Of a stretch of DNA of 64,000 nucleotides, positions 35,201-42,554 are shown in pieces; within the stretch, counting starts at the first letter, position 1, and every line of letters starts with the position of its first letter. The DNA lies in NCBI RefSeq assembly GCF_014196115.1, contig NZ_JACIDB010000002.1, positions 310,001 to 374,000 of the forward strand. The letters are read 5' to 3'. A program made the position numbers and the translations under genes. Below the pieces are notes generated by a model. It was not told the DNA's origin and made no database searches. It saw only the letters and a program-made list of their open reading frames with translations. The DNA comes from Sphingomonas aquatilis. GTDB lineage: Bacteria > Pseudomonadota > Alphaproteobacteria > Sphingomonadales > Sphingomonadaceae.

Positions 35201-37323
35201 CGGCATCGGCGATCGCGCAGCAGGCGATCCTGGCGCGCATGGGCGCTGCCGAGGCGGCGATAGTCACGACGTCGAAGGTGCTGGCGGATACAACCGGCGC
35301 CTACGGCAGCCGGATTAATGCGCTCGAACTCGCCTATGCCGACCCGGTGTCGGGGCAGGCTGCGACGCAGGTGCGGATCAACGCGGTCGAACGCGGCAGC
35401 GCGGAGGCCGACGCGGCGCTCGGCGAGCGCATCGATAGCGTCGACGCGATCGTGAACGACGCGCTGACAGGCCTGCCCGCTACCCGCGCGCAGTTGAGCG
35501 AGGGCCTGAAGACGGCGGCAGATCGCAATTCCGCGCTCGTCGAGCAATTCGAAGAGCTGCGCGCCGAGCTGGACGATCCCAACACCGGGCTGGCTGCTGC
35601 GATGGCGACGATCATCGCCAACAAGGCAGCGCAGGTCGCTGCCGACAAGGTGCAGACCGAACGGATCGACGCGCAGGGCGTGGTGCTGGACGACCAGGTC
35701 GCCGCGATCGGCCGGATCGACCGCGCTCTGATCGACAGCGCCGGCGGCATCGCCGGTACGCAAATGACAATTCGTCAGGTGACTGCCGCGGCGGACACCG
35801 ACGCCGAGGCGCTGCTGCGCTCCATGGCGGCCGGCGAGATTGCCGGACAGACCCGCGCGGCGCAGCTGGTGCAGATCCAGACGGAGTTCACGACGAGGCT
35901 GATCGCCGGCGAGCTGTCGGAAGCGACTGCGCGGCAGGCGCTGCTCGCCCGCATGGGCCTCGCCGAGGCGGCGATCGTCAGCACCTCCAAGGCGGTCGCC
36001 GACGCGCAGAAGGCGTTCACCTCTCGGCAGGACGCGCTCGAAGCAGCGTTCAACGACGCGGCGACGGGGCTTGCGGCGACCCGCGCGCGCATCATCGCGC
36101 TGGAGGACCTCACCGCTGAGCAAAACCGCGTGACGGTCGAGCGGCTCGACCTGATGGATGCGCAGCTGCTCGATCCGACGACCGGTAAGCCGATCTCGGG
36201 CGCGACCATCGCGGCCGATCGCAAGGCTGCGGCCGATGCGGACAGCGCGCGCGTCACCGATATCGCGCAGCTGCGGGGCGACGTGTTTGACGGGCCTTCC
36301 GGCCTGCCGGCCGTATCCGGGCGGATCGATCGCGAGCGCGAACTCAGCCTCCAGCGCGACAATGCGCTCGGGATCGACGTCGACCGGCTTGCGGTCGAGA
36401 TCCACGATCCTGACGATGGCCTTGCGGCCGCGCACGCCTCGATCGCGGCCGAGCGGCAAGCCAGCGTGACGCGGGACAACGCGAACGCGCAGGCGGTCCA
36501 GCAGGTGACGGCGCGCCTGGATGGCATTGGTGGCGTCGGCGTCGAGCAATCGATCGAGACGGTCGTCGATCGGCTTGGCGTTATCGAAGGGCGCTACACG
36601 GTCACGATCGATGCCAACGGCAACCTTACGGGCTTCCAGCTGATCGGGTCCGATGCTGGCCCGGGCACGCTCAACCTCATCAACACCGATCTGCGCATGG
36701 GTACGGGCCGGATCGTCCTCAACACCGGCAGCTTCATGCAGGTGCAGGGCCTCGGCTTCGGCAAGGACAGCGACCTCATCGAGTGGTTCGGGCCGACCAT
36801 GGCGATCAGCCAATGTTCGCGGGCGAACGGCGTGACGTACAAGACGCTGACCGGCATCGCCTATTTCGGCGGGGGCTTGGCTGCCGGCGTCATCAAGAAC
36901 GCGGTGCAGACCACCGATACTGCGTTCAACGCCGTGCTCGATAGCGGCGTGTTCGGCAGCAACGGCCGATCGCGCCGCGTCGTCGTCAGCTACAATTGGT
37001 CGCGGGTAGCGGAGATTCCGCGCGCTCAGGCTGCCGGCAACGGGACGATCAGCGCTCAGCTCCTCATCTATCGCGGCTCGACGCAGATCGGCGAACTCAA
37101 CGTCGGCGGCAAATGGACGGCCACCGCCTACGGCGGATCCTCGAACCCTGCGCGCTACGAGGAAGACATGGGCGGAGCCGTCACCGTCAACGACAACTTC
37201 GGCGGGACGAGCGTCGTGTACCGCGTCGTCTTGGCCACCCGCACGCTGGGTCCCGGCCCCGCCTCCGCGCCAAGCTTCGACAGCCAGGCGCAAGTCATCT
37301 CGCTCATCCAGACCGAAGAATAA
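32206..37323 (+). CDS. tip attachment / host-specificity protein (J-like)
   Basis: 1705 residues, TTG start at 32206 behind GGGGGAA. Two hydrophobic glycine-rich stretches at the N-terminus (VGAVALAATGIGAIAAPALA) as in J-like proteins, then a baseplate hub (about 60-510), followed by about 900 residues of Ala/Asp/Gln-rich coiled coil containing a 238-residue tandem duplication, and a beta-rich C-terminal domain (TVTIDANGNLTGFQLIG onwards) likely to touch the receptor. Determines host range. Confidence 0.88.
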   Translation: MGKVIATVGVVVGAVALAATGIGAIAAPALAGSVSFFGVSASTLLLAGTALQAVGQALIKRPEASTSTMDRLNASLVTDTPRKIAFGRTALNTDLRYQEWWGANQEYCSQVFVVASHWCESIDEIWLDDKLAWSSAGGVAAPFAGYLVVQPRPQATSGLAFAAGWSGRWGVNASFAGCATLYLQFKVTGNGKKATSPFASSITSRVTVVGKGARLPDPRFDSTAGGSGAVRVSDQSTWAWAPQGYEVGRNPALALLFYLVGWRIQNPQTGTWTLAVGRGIPVDRIDLDSFITAANLCDEPVTRADGSIEPRYRCDGTFSEGDDPPQVIAGFEACMNAKLRDSTGRFSLQILHNDLATPVVDFTDDDVLGDFTWTAGNNLNDRKNLVRGRYVDPSALYQLVDFPAVRLASLDGIDRIDSVDLGLVQSPSQAQRLAKQRLQRMQYPGAFGAEFNARGWAVKDGDIVRLTFSALGFDRKLFRVAEGLIDPTGVVPLVLVEEHADIYAWDQSETAAVQAAEPNRFDPLLLPLVQAIDDAGKTAEWPAIVGEGKPEDYATNSADPNSPFGDSTVKEAVAKLDRIVPIETRFGPIETDVSALKDASVEADAALSALTGRVDDSASDISALKDADAKTAEALADLGGAVADQDAAQRQVDESIGRIEEGLLRTLLESARTRDVLRDAGIVVDPATGQVRIYAVDQLKDRTASAEVAIDGVKGLVATKASVNFVQEQIALAVLDPGQVAELEPIIARLTQAESAIDGLNAAVTLKASVAELTALAARTRTAEIDIDAMKGVIALKANADVVDQIGLRTSEIEQTLTALPDTAGLVVSVRQARGAADGSADAMLRSLLSGETAAKYQVSQLAQARQELSTRMDDGFSAAAVARTALSAKVDAASALALTEAEASVTRDAALTRQLTAQGLVLDGQTAAIGRLDEARIDAAGGIAGAQMTIRQMRGAAGESDEALLRALAAGETSAQTRAAQLVQIQTDFTTTLIADKAASAIAQQAILARMGAAEAAIVTTSKVLADTTGAYGSRINALELAYADPVSGQAATQVRINAVERGSAEADAALGERIDSVDAIVNDALTGLPATRAQLSEGLKTAADRNSALVEQFEELRAELDDPNTGLAAAMATIIANKAAQVAADKVQTERIDAQGVVLDDQVAAIGRIDRALIDSAGGIAGTQMTIRQVTAAADTDAEALLRSMAAGEIAGQTRAAQLVQIQTEFTTRLIAGELSEATARQALLARMGLAEAAIVSTSKAVADAQKAFTSRQDALEAAFNDAATGLAATRARIIALEDLTAEQNRVTVERLDLMDAQLLDPTTGKPISGATIAADRKAAADADSARVTDIAQLRGDVFDGPSGLPAVSGRIDRERELSLQRDNALGIDVDRLAVEIHDPDDGLAAAHASIAAERQASVTRDNANAQAVQQVTARLDGIGGVGVEQSIETVVDRLGVIEGRYTVTIDANGNLTGFQLIGSDAGPGTLNLINTDLRMGTGRIVLNTGSFMQVQGLGFGKDSDLIEWFGPTMAISQCSRANGVTYKTLTGIAYFGGGLAAGVIKNAVQTTDTAFNAVLDSGVFGSNGRSRRVVVSYNWSRVAEIPRAQAAGNGTISAQLLIYRGSTQIGELNVGGKWTATAYGGSSNPARYEEDMGGAVTVNDNFGGTSVVYRVVLATRTLGPGPASAPSFDSQAQVISLIQTEE
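34957..36110 (+). repeat. 714-bp-period internal duplication in J gene
   Basis: The segment from about 34957 to 35400 recurs at about 35671 to 36110. Shared residues include AAIGR, GGIAG, QMTIRQ, QTRAAQLVQIQT and GAAEAAIV/GLAEAAIV. The two copies are similar but not identical, so the duplication is old or diversified. Confidence 0.75.
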
Positions 37324-37342
37324 CCCCGAAAGGACATCGACA

Positions 37343-39268
37343 ATGTCATGGTATCGCGCCGGCACGGTTGCGGTGACGAATGGCGGCGCCATCGTCACTG
37401 GCACGAACACCGACTTCGTTTCGAACACGCAGGTGGGCGAAATCTTCGTCGGGCCCGACCTGAAGGTGTACGAGGTCGACGTCGTCACGTCGGCGACGCA
37501 GATCTCGATCAAGCCGCCGTATCAAAGTGCGTCAGGCGCCGGGCAGGCCTATGGGATCGCGCCGACGCAGAGCTTCGCACGCGACCTCGCGCTGGCCTTC
37601 GCCGGGTTCAAGAACACCTTCGGCGGGATCCTCGACACCATCGGGCAGGGCATGTTCCCGGATGGCACGCTGGCCGCGCCCGGCATTCGCTTCGCGGCCG
37701 ATCAGGACACGGGTATCGCTCGCTCCCAGGCGAATACGCTTTTGCTGATCACCGGAGGCGTCGAGCGGGTAAGCGTCACGAGCGGTGGACTCGGGTTGCC
37801 TGGCTCAAGTTCGATCGGCTTTGCGCCCGCAGATCGCTTCGATTACCTGGGAAACAGCGTCGCCAATTACGGTGTGACCTTCGGGGTCAATCTGGGCGGC
37901 TCGCCCGCGACGGTTGTTGCAGGCTACGGCGCGGTTGTCATCGCGACCGGGTCGCAAGAGCGATTGCGTGTCGGCCAGTCCGGGGCGGTTGGCATCGGCA
38001 CCGCTACGCCGGCAGCAAAGCTGCACGCCAATGAGGCCAGCGGCGTCCCCTGTTATGCGATGATCGGCAACCCGACCGGCATGACGCGCATCGGCGTTCG
38101 CAGCGACGGCGCCTCTCAGGTGCTCGCCTATTCCAACAATCAGCCGCTGATCTTCGGCAGCGACAACCTTGCAGGGACCGTCACGGAGTGGGGACGCTTC
38201 GACGCGACCGGGAATCTCCTAGCCGGGGTCAGCAGCGGAACTGCGCACACGTTTCAAAAGGCAAGCGGCATTGGCGGCGCAATCCTCAACATCGTAAACT
38301 GCGGAACGTTCTTCGGTTGCGATGCGACTGGCTTCAATGGTGCTGCGAGCGCGTTGAAGCTGTGGATGAATTCGACGACCGGCCGCTCGATCAGCGCTTC
38401 CGGCACGATCAATGCCAGCGGAGCCGACTATGCCGAATATGTCCGCAAGTCGCTGGCTTGCGGCACGATCCTGAAGGGGGACGTCTGCGGCATCGACAGC
38501 AACGGCCAGCTTACCCGCACTTGGGCGGACGCGCGCCGCTATGTCGTCAAATCGACCGATCCCAACCTCGTCGGCGGTGACACCTGGGCGGCGCACCTCG
38601 GTCCTCGTCCCGAGGCGCCTCTGTATGCCGCCCCGGCCTATGATGGCCCGGCCGAGCCGACCAAGCCGGTCGAGCCCGCCGCATTCGTGCCGCCGGTGAT
38701 CGAGGTGCCGGTGCAGCCGGTCCGCGCCGATGGCGAGGACGACGAGGCCTATCTGCTGCGGCTCGCCGCGTTCCTCAACGACCGGAACGCCACGATCGCC
38801 ATGGCGCAGGCGGCGGCTGACGCCCAGGTCGAAGCCGCCAAGGCGCAGGTCGCCTATGCCGCGGCCGTCGACCAGTATCAGGCGGACCTTGCCGCCTATC
38901 GTGACGCGCAGGCGGCATATCGCACCGCGGTCGACGCGGCCGAGGCGGCGCATGCCGTCGCGCTCGCCGCGCATGGCGAAGCGCTGACCGCCTGGGAGGC
39001 CGAGCTGGAAGCCGCCCGTCAGACGGTCGACCGCATCGCCTTCTCGGGGCAGGTGCCGGTCAACGTCGACCCGGACACGCTCGCGGCGTGCGAAGCGGCG
39101 TTGGGCGATGGCGTGGCGGTCTATCTCGTCGCGGTTGCCCGCGGCGCCGGCATCGGCGTCACCGCCGTGCGCGAAACCGACATGACGCTGCCGCTCTACA
39201 TGCGCCGCCTCGGAGCCGTCTGGGCGATCCGCGACGGCCGCCCCTGGATCGACGTGCAGCACGGGTAA
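37343..39268 (+). CDS. tail fibre / side protein
   Basis: 641 residues. N-terminal attachment-like domain (MSWYRAGTVAVTNGGAIVTG and DFVSNTQVGEIFVGPDL), a beta-rich shaft (GYGAVVIATGSQERLRVGQS; GAVGIGTATPAAKLHANE), an ASGADYAEYVRKSLACG segment resembling the intramolecular chaperone of tail spikes, then a Pro linker and an Ala-rich coiled coil (about 465-560), ending in MTLPLYMRRLGAVWAI. Probably a receptor-binding accessory fibre; the downstream trimeric chaperone could self-cleave. Confidence 0.75.
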   Translation: MSWYRAGTVAVTNGGAIVTGTNTDFVSNTQVGEIFVGPDLKVYEVDVVTSATQISIKPPYQSASGAGQAYGIAPTQSFARDLALAFAGFKNTFGGILDTIGQGMFPDGTLAAPGIRFAADQDTGIARSQANTLLLITGGVERVSVTSGGLGLPGSSSIGFAPADRFDYLGNSVANYGVTFGVNLGGSPATVVAGYGAVVIATGSQERLRVGQSGAVGIGTATPAAKLHANEASGVPCYAMIGNPTGMTRIGVRSDGASQVLAYSNNQPLIFGSDNLAGTVTEWGRFDATGNLLAGVSSGTAHTFQKASGIGGAILNIVNCGTFFGCDATGFNGAASALKLWMNSTTGRSISASGTINASGADYAEYVRKSLACGTILKGDVCGIDSNGQLTRTWADARRYVVKSTDPNLVGGDTWAAHLGPRPEAPLYAAPAYDGPAEPTKPVEPAAFVPPVIEVPVQPVRADGEDDEAYLLRLAAFLNDRNATIAMAQAAADAQVEAAKAQVAYAAAVDQYQADLAAYRDAQAAYRTAVDAAEAAHAVALAAHGEALTAWEAELEAARQTVDRIAFSGQVPVNVDPDTLAACEAALGDGVAVYLVAVARGAGIGVTAVRETDMTLPLYMRRLGAVWAIRDGRPWIDVQHG

Positions 39269-39280
39269 GGGACCGCCCAC

Positions 39281-39337
39281 ATGACGAACAGCATTCCTGC
39301 CGCCCGTGATCGCGCGGGCGGGGCGCCACGGTCGTGA
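39281..39337 (+). CDS. possible 18-residue leader ORF
   Basis: ATG 39281 behind AAGGGA encodes MTNSIPAARDRAGGAPRS and stops within the GTG start of the next gene (GTGA). It may couple translation of the membrane protein after the fibre gene, or be chance. Confidence 0.35.
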   Translation: MTNSIPAARDRAGGAPRS

Positions 39338-39603
39338 CAGGCGCACCGAACCCGCCCCCTTGGTGGGCACCCTTCGTGCCCGTGATTTCGCTTATCATCG
39401 TGATTGCCGGCGTCGTGCTGGCGAGCGGTGGTTACATCAATCAGCTGAAGGATCACGGCCGCCGGCTCGACCAGCTGGAAACCGACGCCCGTACCGATGC
39501 GAAGACCCGCACAGAGATGTTGCAGCAGCTCGACCTTCGCCTCGCCCGAATCGAGGTGAAGCTTGAAATGATGGCGCCTCCGAAACCGGAGAAGGTGCCG
39601 TGA
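39334..39603 (+). CDS. small membrane protein with coiled coil
   Basis: 89 residues from GTG 39334. One hydrophobic segment (FVPVISLIIVIAGVVLASG) then a helical, charged coiled coil (QLKDHGRRLDQLETDARTD; LQQLDLRLARIEVKLEMM). Beside holin and endolysin genes; could be a holin-like or anti-holin component. Confidence 0.65.
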   Translation: MTGAPNPPPWWAPFVPVISLIIVIAGVVLASGGYINQLKDHGRRLDQLETDARTDAKTRTEMLQQLDLRLARIEVKLEMMAPPKPEKVP

Positions 39604-39845
39604 TCGATGGCGGGCTGATCGTCATGCTGATCGGCGCGCTGGCGCTGGCGATCGGGCCGTTCGAACGCGTGCTAGCCAACCGGCGCTGGGTGCGAACCGA
39701 ATTGATTGAGCCGGCGCTCCGTAGCGCCTTCCCGCCGCCCCCGCCGGAGCAGCGGCTGGATCGCTTGGCGGTGTCTGCCGATGCCGCCGTCGAGAGTGCG
39801 AAGCTTCGCCGTCTACGCCGGCCTTTCCGGCGGGGGCGGCCCTAG
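39600..39845 (+). CDS. small membrane protein of the lysis cassette
   Basis: 81 residues, GTG 39600 overlapping the previous TGA. One N-terminal transmembrane helix (LIVMLIGALALAIGPF), then a soluble, Arg-rich tail. Unrecognised; may act with the flanking small membrane proteins in timing lysis. Confidence 0.55.
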   Translation: MIDGGLIVMLIGALALAIGPFERVLANRRWVRTELIEPALRSAFPPPPPEQRLDRLAVSADAAVESAKLRRLRRPFRRGRP

Positions 39846-39885
39846 AACCGCGGGCGGCCGGCTGCCGCCGTTAAAGGAGACAGTG

Positions 39886-40158
39886 ATGAAACTGATCGAC
39901 GGGTGGCGCCATGCCTGGCGCCTCTGGTCCGTGCGGCTGTCCGCGTTCGGCGCGGTGCTGATGACGTGGGCGGCGCTGACGCCGGATGCGTTGTTGCAGG
40001 CGTGGAACGCCCTGCCGGCGGACGTGCGGGCGCTGCTGCCCGAACAGGTGTTGAAGGGGGTGCCGGTCATCCTGTTCGCCGCCACGCTGCTTGCTAGGCT
40101 GATCCCCCAGCCCAAGGCGGCGGCAAAGATCGAGGGGGCGGCCGATGGCAACGCCTGA
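39886..40158 (+). CDS. holin-like protein (DUF7940 type)
   Basis: 90 residues, AAGGAGA ribosome site. Starts MKLIDGWRHAWRLWSVRLSA with two hydrophobic helices (AFGAVLMTWAALTPDALL; VPVILFAATLLARLIPQ), as in the DUF7940 holin family. Forms inner membrane lesions that release or activate the endolysin; its 3' end overlaps the lysozyme start by 14 nt. Confidence 0.75.
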   Translation: MKLIDGWRHAWRLWSVRLSAFGAVLMTWAALTPDALLQAWNALPADVRALLPEQVLKGVPVILFAATLLARLIPQPKAAAKIEGAADGNA

Positions 40159-40717
40159 TCCGGTTCGGCGCCCGCCGTCGAAGAAGACGCTTGCCGGCGT
40201 CGTCGGGTCTGCCGCGGCCGCCGCTGCGCTGTTCATGTTCGTGCCGAAAGAGGAAAGCGGGCGACAGGTGGCGGCGACGGTTAATCCCGACCAGTCCATC
40301 ACCGTCCGCCACGTCGCCGGCCGGCAATACCTCGACGCCTATCTCGATATCGTGAAGGTGCCGACCGCCTGCGACGGCATCACCAAGGGTGTCCGGCTCG
40401 GCATGCGGTTCACGCCGGCCCAGTGCGACGCCATGCTCGAACAGGAGCTTATCGCGCACGCTGAACCGATCATCGGGTGTATCCCGGCATTGAGGGGGCG
40501 GACCAACCAGGTCGTCGCGGCGGTGTCGCTGTCCTACAACATTGGGGCCACAGGTGTGTGCAAGTCGAGCATCGCACGGCTGTGGAATGCCGGGCAGTGG
40601 CGCGCCGGCTGCGACCGCTTCCCCTTGTTCAACAAGGCAGGCGGACGCGTGATCGGCGGCCTCGTCAAGCGTCGCGCCCGCGAGCAGGCGATATGCGTGC
40701 AGGGGCTGGCGGCGTGA
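40145..40717 (+). CDS. GH24 lysozyme-type endolysin with altered catalytic triad
   Basis: 190 residues. An N-terminal hydrophobic segment (TLAGVVGSAAAAAALFMFV) suggests a signal-anchor-release form. The GH24 body has D68 and T74 correctly spaced (AYLDIVKVPT), a conserved SLSYNIGATGVCKSSI and a GRVIGGLVKRRAREQAIC end, but the expected catalytic Glu, eight residues before D68, is G59. Predicted to cut peptidoglycan at lysis unless the change abolishes activity. Several Cys may form disulphides. Confidence 0.8.
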   Translation: MATPDPVRRPPSKKTLAGVVGSAAAAAALFMFVPKEESGRQVAATVNPDQSITVRHVAGRQYLDAYLDIVKVPTACDGITKGVRLGMRFTPAQCDAMLEQELIAHAEPIIGCIPALRGRTNQVVAAVSLSYNIGATGVCKSSIARLWNAGQWRAGCDRFPLFNKAGGRVIGGLVKRRAREQAICVQGLAA

Positions 40718-41136
40718 TCCGGGCGCGTCTGATCGCGGCGGGCGTCGCCGTCGCGGTGCTGCTGGCCATCGTATGGGCGATCCACCGCAGCGGCGAACGA
40801 ACGGGCGCGGCGCAGGTGACGCAAGGCGTCGAGCGACAGCATTCCGCGCGTGCCGCCGAGGCGCGGGCCGACGAACGGGCCGCGGCTGCCGTTTCCGATT
40901 CCATCGGCCGCCGGGTGGCCCGGGCCGATGACCTCTCCACTCAGGCCGTGAAGGCCACGATAAAGGACCTGCGCGATGCGATCGAAGCTGTCCCGCCCGC
41001 TGCTGCTGGCGATCCTGTTCCTGCCGCTCCTGTCGACCGCCTGCAAAACAGCCTCAACGCCGGCATCGATCGCGCGAACCGAGCGGCCGAGGATCCCGGC
41101 GCTATCTCCCGAACTGGTGAAAACGGAGCATCTTGA
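40714..41136 (+). CDS. inner-membrane spanin (Rz-like)
   Basis: 140 residues from GTG 40714. An N-terminal transmembrane helix (LIAAGVAVAVLLAIVWAI) and an Ala/Arg/Glu-rich periplasmic coiled coil (RQHSARAAEARADERAAAA). It should pair with the lipoprotein encoded in an overlapping frame to fuse the two membranes at lysis. Confidence 0.75.
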   Translation: MIRARLIAAGVAVAVLLAIVWAIHRSGERTGAAQVTQGVERQHSARAAEARADERAAAAVSDSIGRRVARADDLSTQAVKATIKDLRDAIEAVPPAAAGDPVPAAPVDRLQNSLNAGIDRANRAAEDPGAISRTGENGAS

Positions 41137-41341
41137 CCCCCTGACGGCGAAGCCCGTCGGGCAGCTCGTCACGATCGACGTCGCGATCCTCACCGAGATC
41201 ATCACGCGCTTTGCTGAGGCGGTGGGGGCCGTTGAGCGTGGTAATCGCCGGTCGATTGGTGTCGCTCTGGAGCGCAGATGCACTGCGGGGCTTCTCGCGA
41301 CGGGCAAAGCTCCGACCGGCTGCCCGTCGGCGTCACCCTGA
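40976..41341 (+). CDS. outer-membrane spanin (Rz1-like lipoprotein)
   Basis: 121 residues, starting inside the i-spanin gene in another frame. A signal peptide with lipobox (LLLAILFLPLLSTAC) predicts an outer-membrane lipoprotein; the mature N-terminus is Pro/Ala-rich (TPASIARTERPRIPALSPE), as in Rz1. Longer than typical Rz1, with a helical C-terminal part extending 205 nt beyond the i-spanin stop. Confidence 0.75.
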   Translation: MRSKLSRPLLLAILFLPLLSTACKTASTPASIARTERPRIPALSPELVKTEHLDPLTAKPVGQLVTIDVAILTEIITRFAEAVGAVERGNRRSIGVALERRCTAGLLATGKAPTGCPSASP

Positions 41342-41605
41342 GCGGCTGACCAGATCGGGGTGGGGGTGCGGTTCGTCCACACCCCATTTGCCATGAGACG
41401 GAGAGTGGGCTGAACCGACCATGTCGGGGCGCAACATCACGGTCTCGCTATCGACTGTGCCCATGATCCGCTGCACCAGGTCGTCAGTGACCTCGTTGCG
41501 GATGCGATCGACGTTAAGACTGAGCGCCCGCGCCTGGTATGGCTTCAACACAGACAGCGCGACCCAGATATTCGTGCGCAGTTCCTCGCGTGTGATCCGT
41601 CTCAT
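41333..41605 (-). CDS. hypothetical protein, third gene of the SOS-type operon
   Basis: 90 residues. MRRITREELRTNIWVALSV, then LSLNVDRIRNEVTDDLVQR; helical and charged, His/Pro-rich C-terminus. No family recognised. The ATG overlaps the upstream stop (ATGA); its 3' end meets the o-spanin gene convergently (9-nt overlap). Confidence 0.6.
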   Translation of the reverse strand: MRRITREELRTNIWVALSVLKPYQARALSLNVDRIRNEVTDDLVQRIMGTVDSETVMLRPDMVGSAHSPSHGKWGVDEPHPHPDLVSRSG

Positions 41606-41859
41606 GACGCGTGCGCCCAGAGATCGCGGATGCCGAGCGCGCGCTCGGGCAGGCCGAAAAATTCGGCGAGGCGCCTGTGCTCATCCTGACGCAATGCGAG
41701 CGGCACGCCGTCGACGACGAAGCGGCGCAGGTAGCCCGCCGGCCGGCCGATCATGCGCGACAACGCGGCATAACTGTCGGGTCCGGCCTCGATCACCTTT
41801 GCCAAAGCTGCGCGCGGGTCGGGCGTGCCGCCGCGCGGCGTTGCGGTTCCGGCCCTCAT
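41602..41859 (-). CDS. XRE-like HTH protein, second gene of the SOS-type operon
   Basis: 85 residues from ATG 41859 (ATGA overlap with the upstream stop). The HTH core SYAALSRMIGRPAGYLRRFV and a second helix pair LRQDEHRRLAEFFGLPERA resemble a small regulator type I associate with sphingomonad chromosomes. Likely DNA-binding partner or regulator of the operon. Confidence 0.65.
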   Translation of the reverse strand: MRAGTATPRGGTPDPRAALAKVIEAGPDSYAALSRMIGRPAGYLRRFVVDGVPLALRQDEHRRLAEFFGLPERALGIRDLWAHAS

Positions 41860-42089
41860 GACGCCAGCCACGCGCTTTCGGCATCCTCAAGGGCTTCCCA
41901 GTCGTCGCCGCTGGCGCGCTGCGCCTGTAGCCACTTGCGGGCGTCCTCGACTGTGCCGGTGCGGGGAAAGCTGCGATCCTTAGCGGCGCTGTCGGCAAGC
42001 TGCGCGACGAACCCGCGCGCGCCGGTCTGTTTGACCAACCATGCGCCGAACGGCTGGCGGTCGGCGTCGTCGATATATGCTGTCGCCAT
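41856..42089 (-). CDS. YozE/SAM-like protein, first gene of the SOS-type operon
   Basis: 77 residues with AGGAGGATCAGACG before the ATG. FGAWLVKQTGARGFVAQLAD, AAKDRSFPR and WEALEDAESAWL match the YozE_SAM_like fold. Role unknown, possibly DNA or protein binding. The leading gene behind a LexA-type box at 42131-42145, so SOS induction is expected. Confidence 0.7.
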   Translation of the reverse strand: MATAYIDDADRQPFGAWLVKQTGARGFVAQLADSAAKDRSFPRTGTVEDARKWLQAQRASGDDWEALEDAESAWLAS

Positions 42090-42130
42090 CGTCTGATCCT
42101 CCTGCGAATCGTATGCGCAATAAGATAATC

Positions 42131-42145
42131 GTTCCGCGTTTGTTC
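42131..42145. promoter_or_regulatory. alphaproteobacterial LexA (SOS) box
   Basis: GTTC-CGCGTTT-GTTC fits the GTTC-N7-GTTC direct-repeat consensus known from alphaproteobacteria. On the minus strand it lies between a weak -35-like TAGCGG and -10-like TATCTT, upstream of the 42089-41333 operon, where LexA binding would block transcription. Confidence 0.7.
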
Positions 42146-42448
42146 CGCTAGGTCGAACCCGTCAGAATCCCGTCGTCAGTATTCGCCACCAGCGCCGTAA
42201 ACGTGCCCAAACGCCGGTGCGCGGCGGGGGTGGAGGCGGGCGCCTCGGCGCGGGCGGGGGGTCGATATGGCGTCGAGCGCGCGAGGATGACGGGCGGCGG
42301 GCCATTCGCCGGCTATACCATCCGCCGGTTCACGGCACCTGAACACTTCGAACACGTCCGCAGGCCGATGGCCGAGCGGGGGTGCCGTGCGTCAACACGG
42401 CAACCAACGGGATAAGAGCCCGTCACGCGCGGCTGGCCTAGCCGCAAC

Positions 42449-42475
42449 GCCCCGCACCTGCGCAACAGGCGGGGC
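42449..42475 (+). other. stem-loop upstream of the Mom-like gene
   Basis: GCCCCG (42449-42454) with CGGGGC (42470-42475), and CCTG (42457-42460) with CAGG (42466-42469), around CGCAA; no T run. It could act in translation control of 42496 or end leftover transcription. Around it, 42146-42448 shows no convincing gene. Confidence 0.4.
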
Positions 42476-42479
42476 TCCA

Positions 42480-42554
42480 ATGAGCGTCAAACATCATGGA
42501 GTCGAATCCTTATCACGTTGCCCCGACATCGTTTGTCGGGGGTGTGGCCGGTGA
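42480..42554 (+). CDS. possible 24-residue Cys-containing leader ORF
   Basis: ATG 42480 encodes MSVKHHGVESLSRCPDIVCR then GCGR, overlapping the start of the Mom-like gene in another frame. Mu mom is controlled by the overlapping zinc-finger gene com; this ORF is far shorter and the Cys pattern (C-x4-C-x2-C) differs, so any link is speculative. Confidence 0.2.
   Translation: MSVKHHGVESLSRCPDIVCRGCGR

Noticed and set aside
35098..37512. 804-codon minus-strand frame opposite the J-like gene
   Set aside because: It is the antisense shadow of a repetitive GC-rich coding sequence, with Arg/Asp/Gly-heavy composition and no start signal.
42203..42415. Open frame as a possible com-like gene before the Mom-like gene
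   Set aside because: No paired Cys zinc ribbon and a random composition; it starts in non-coding sequence without a ribosome site.
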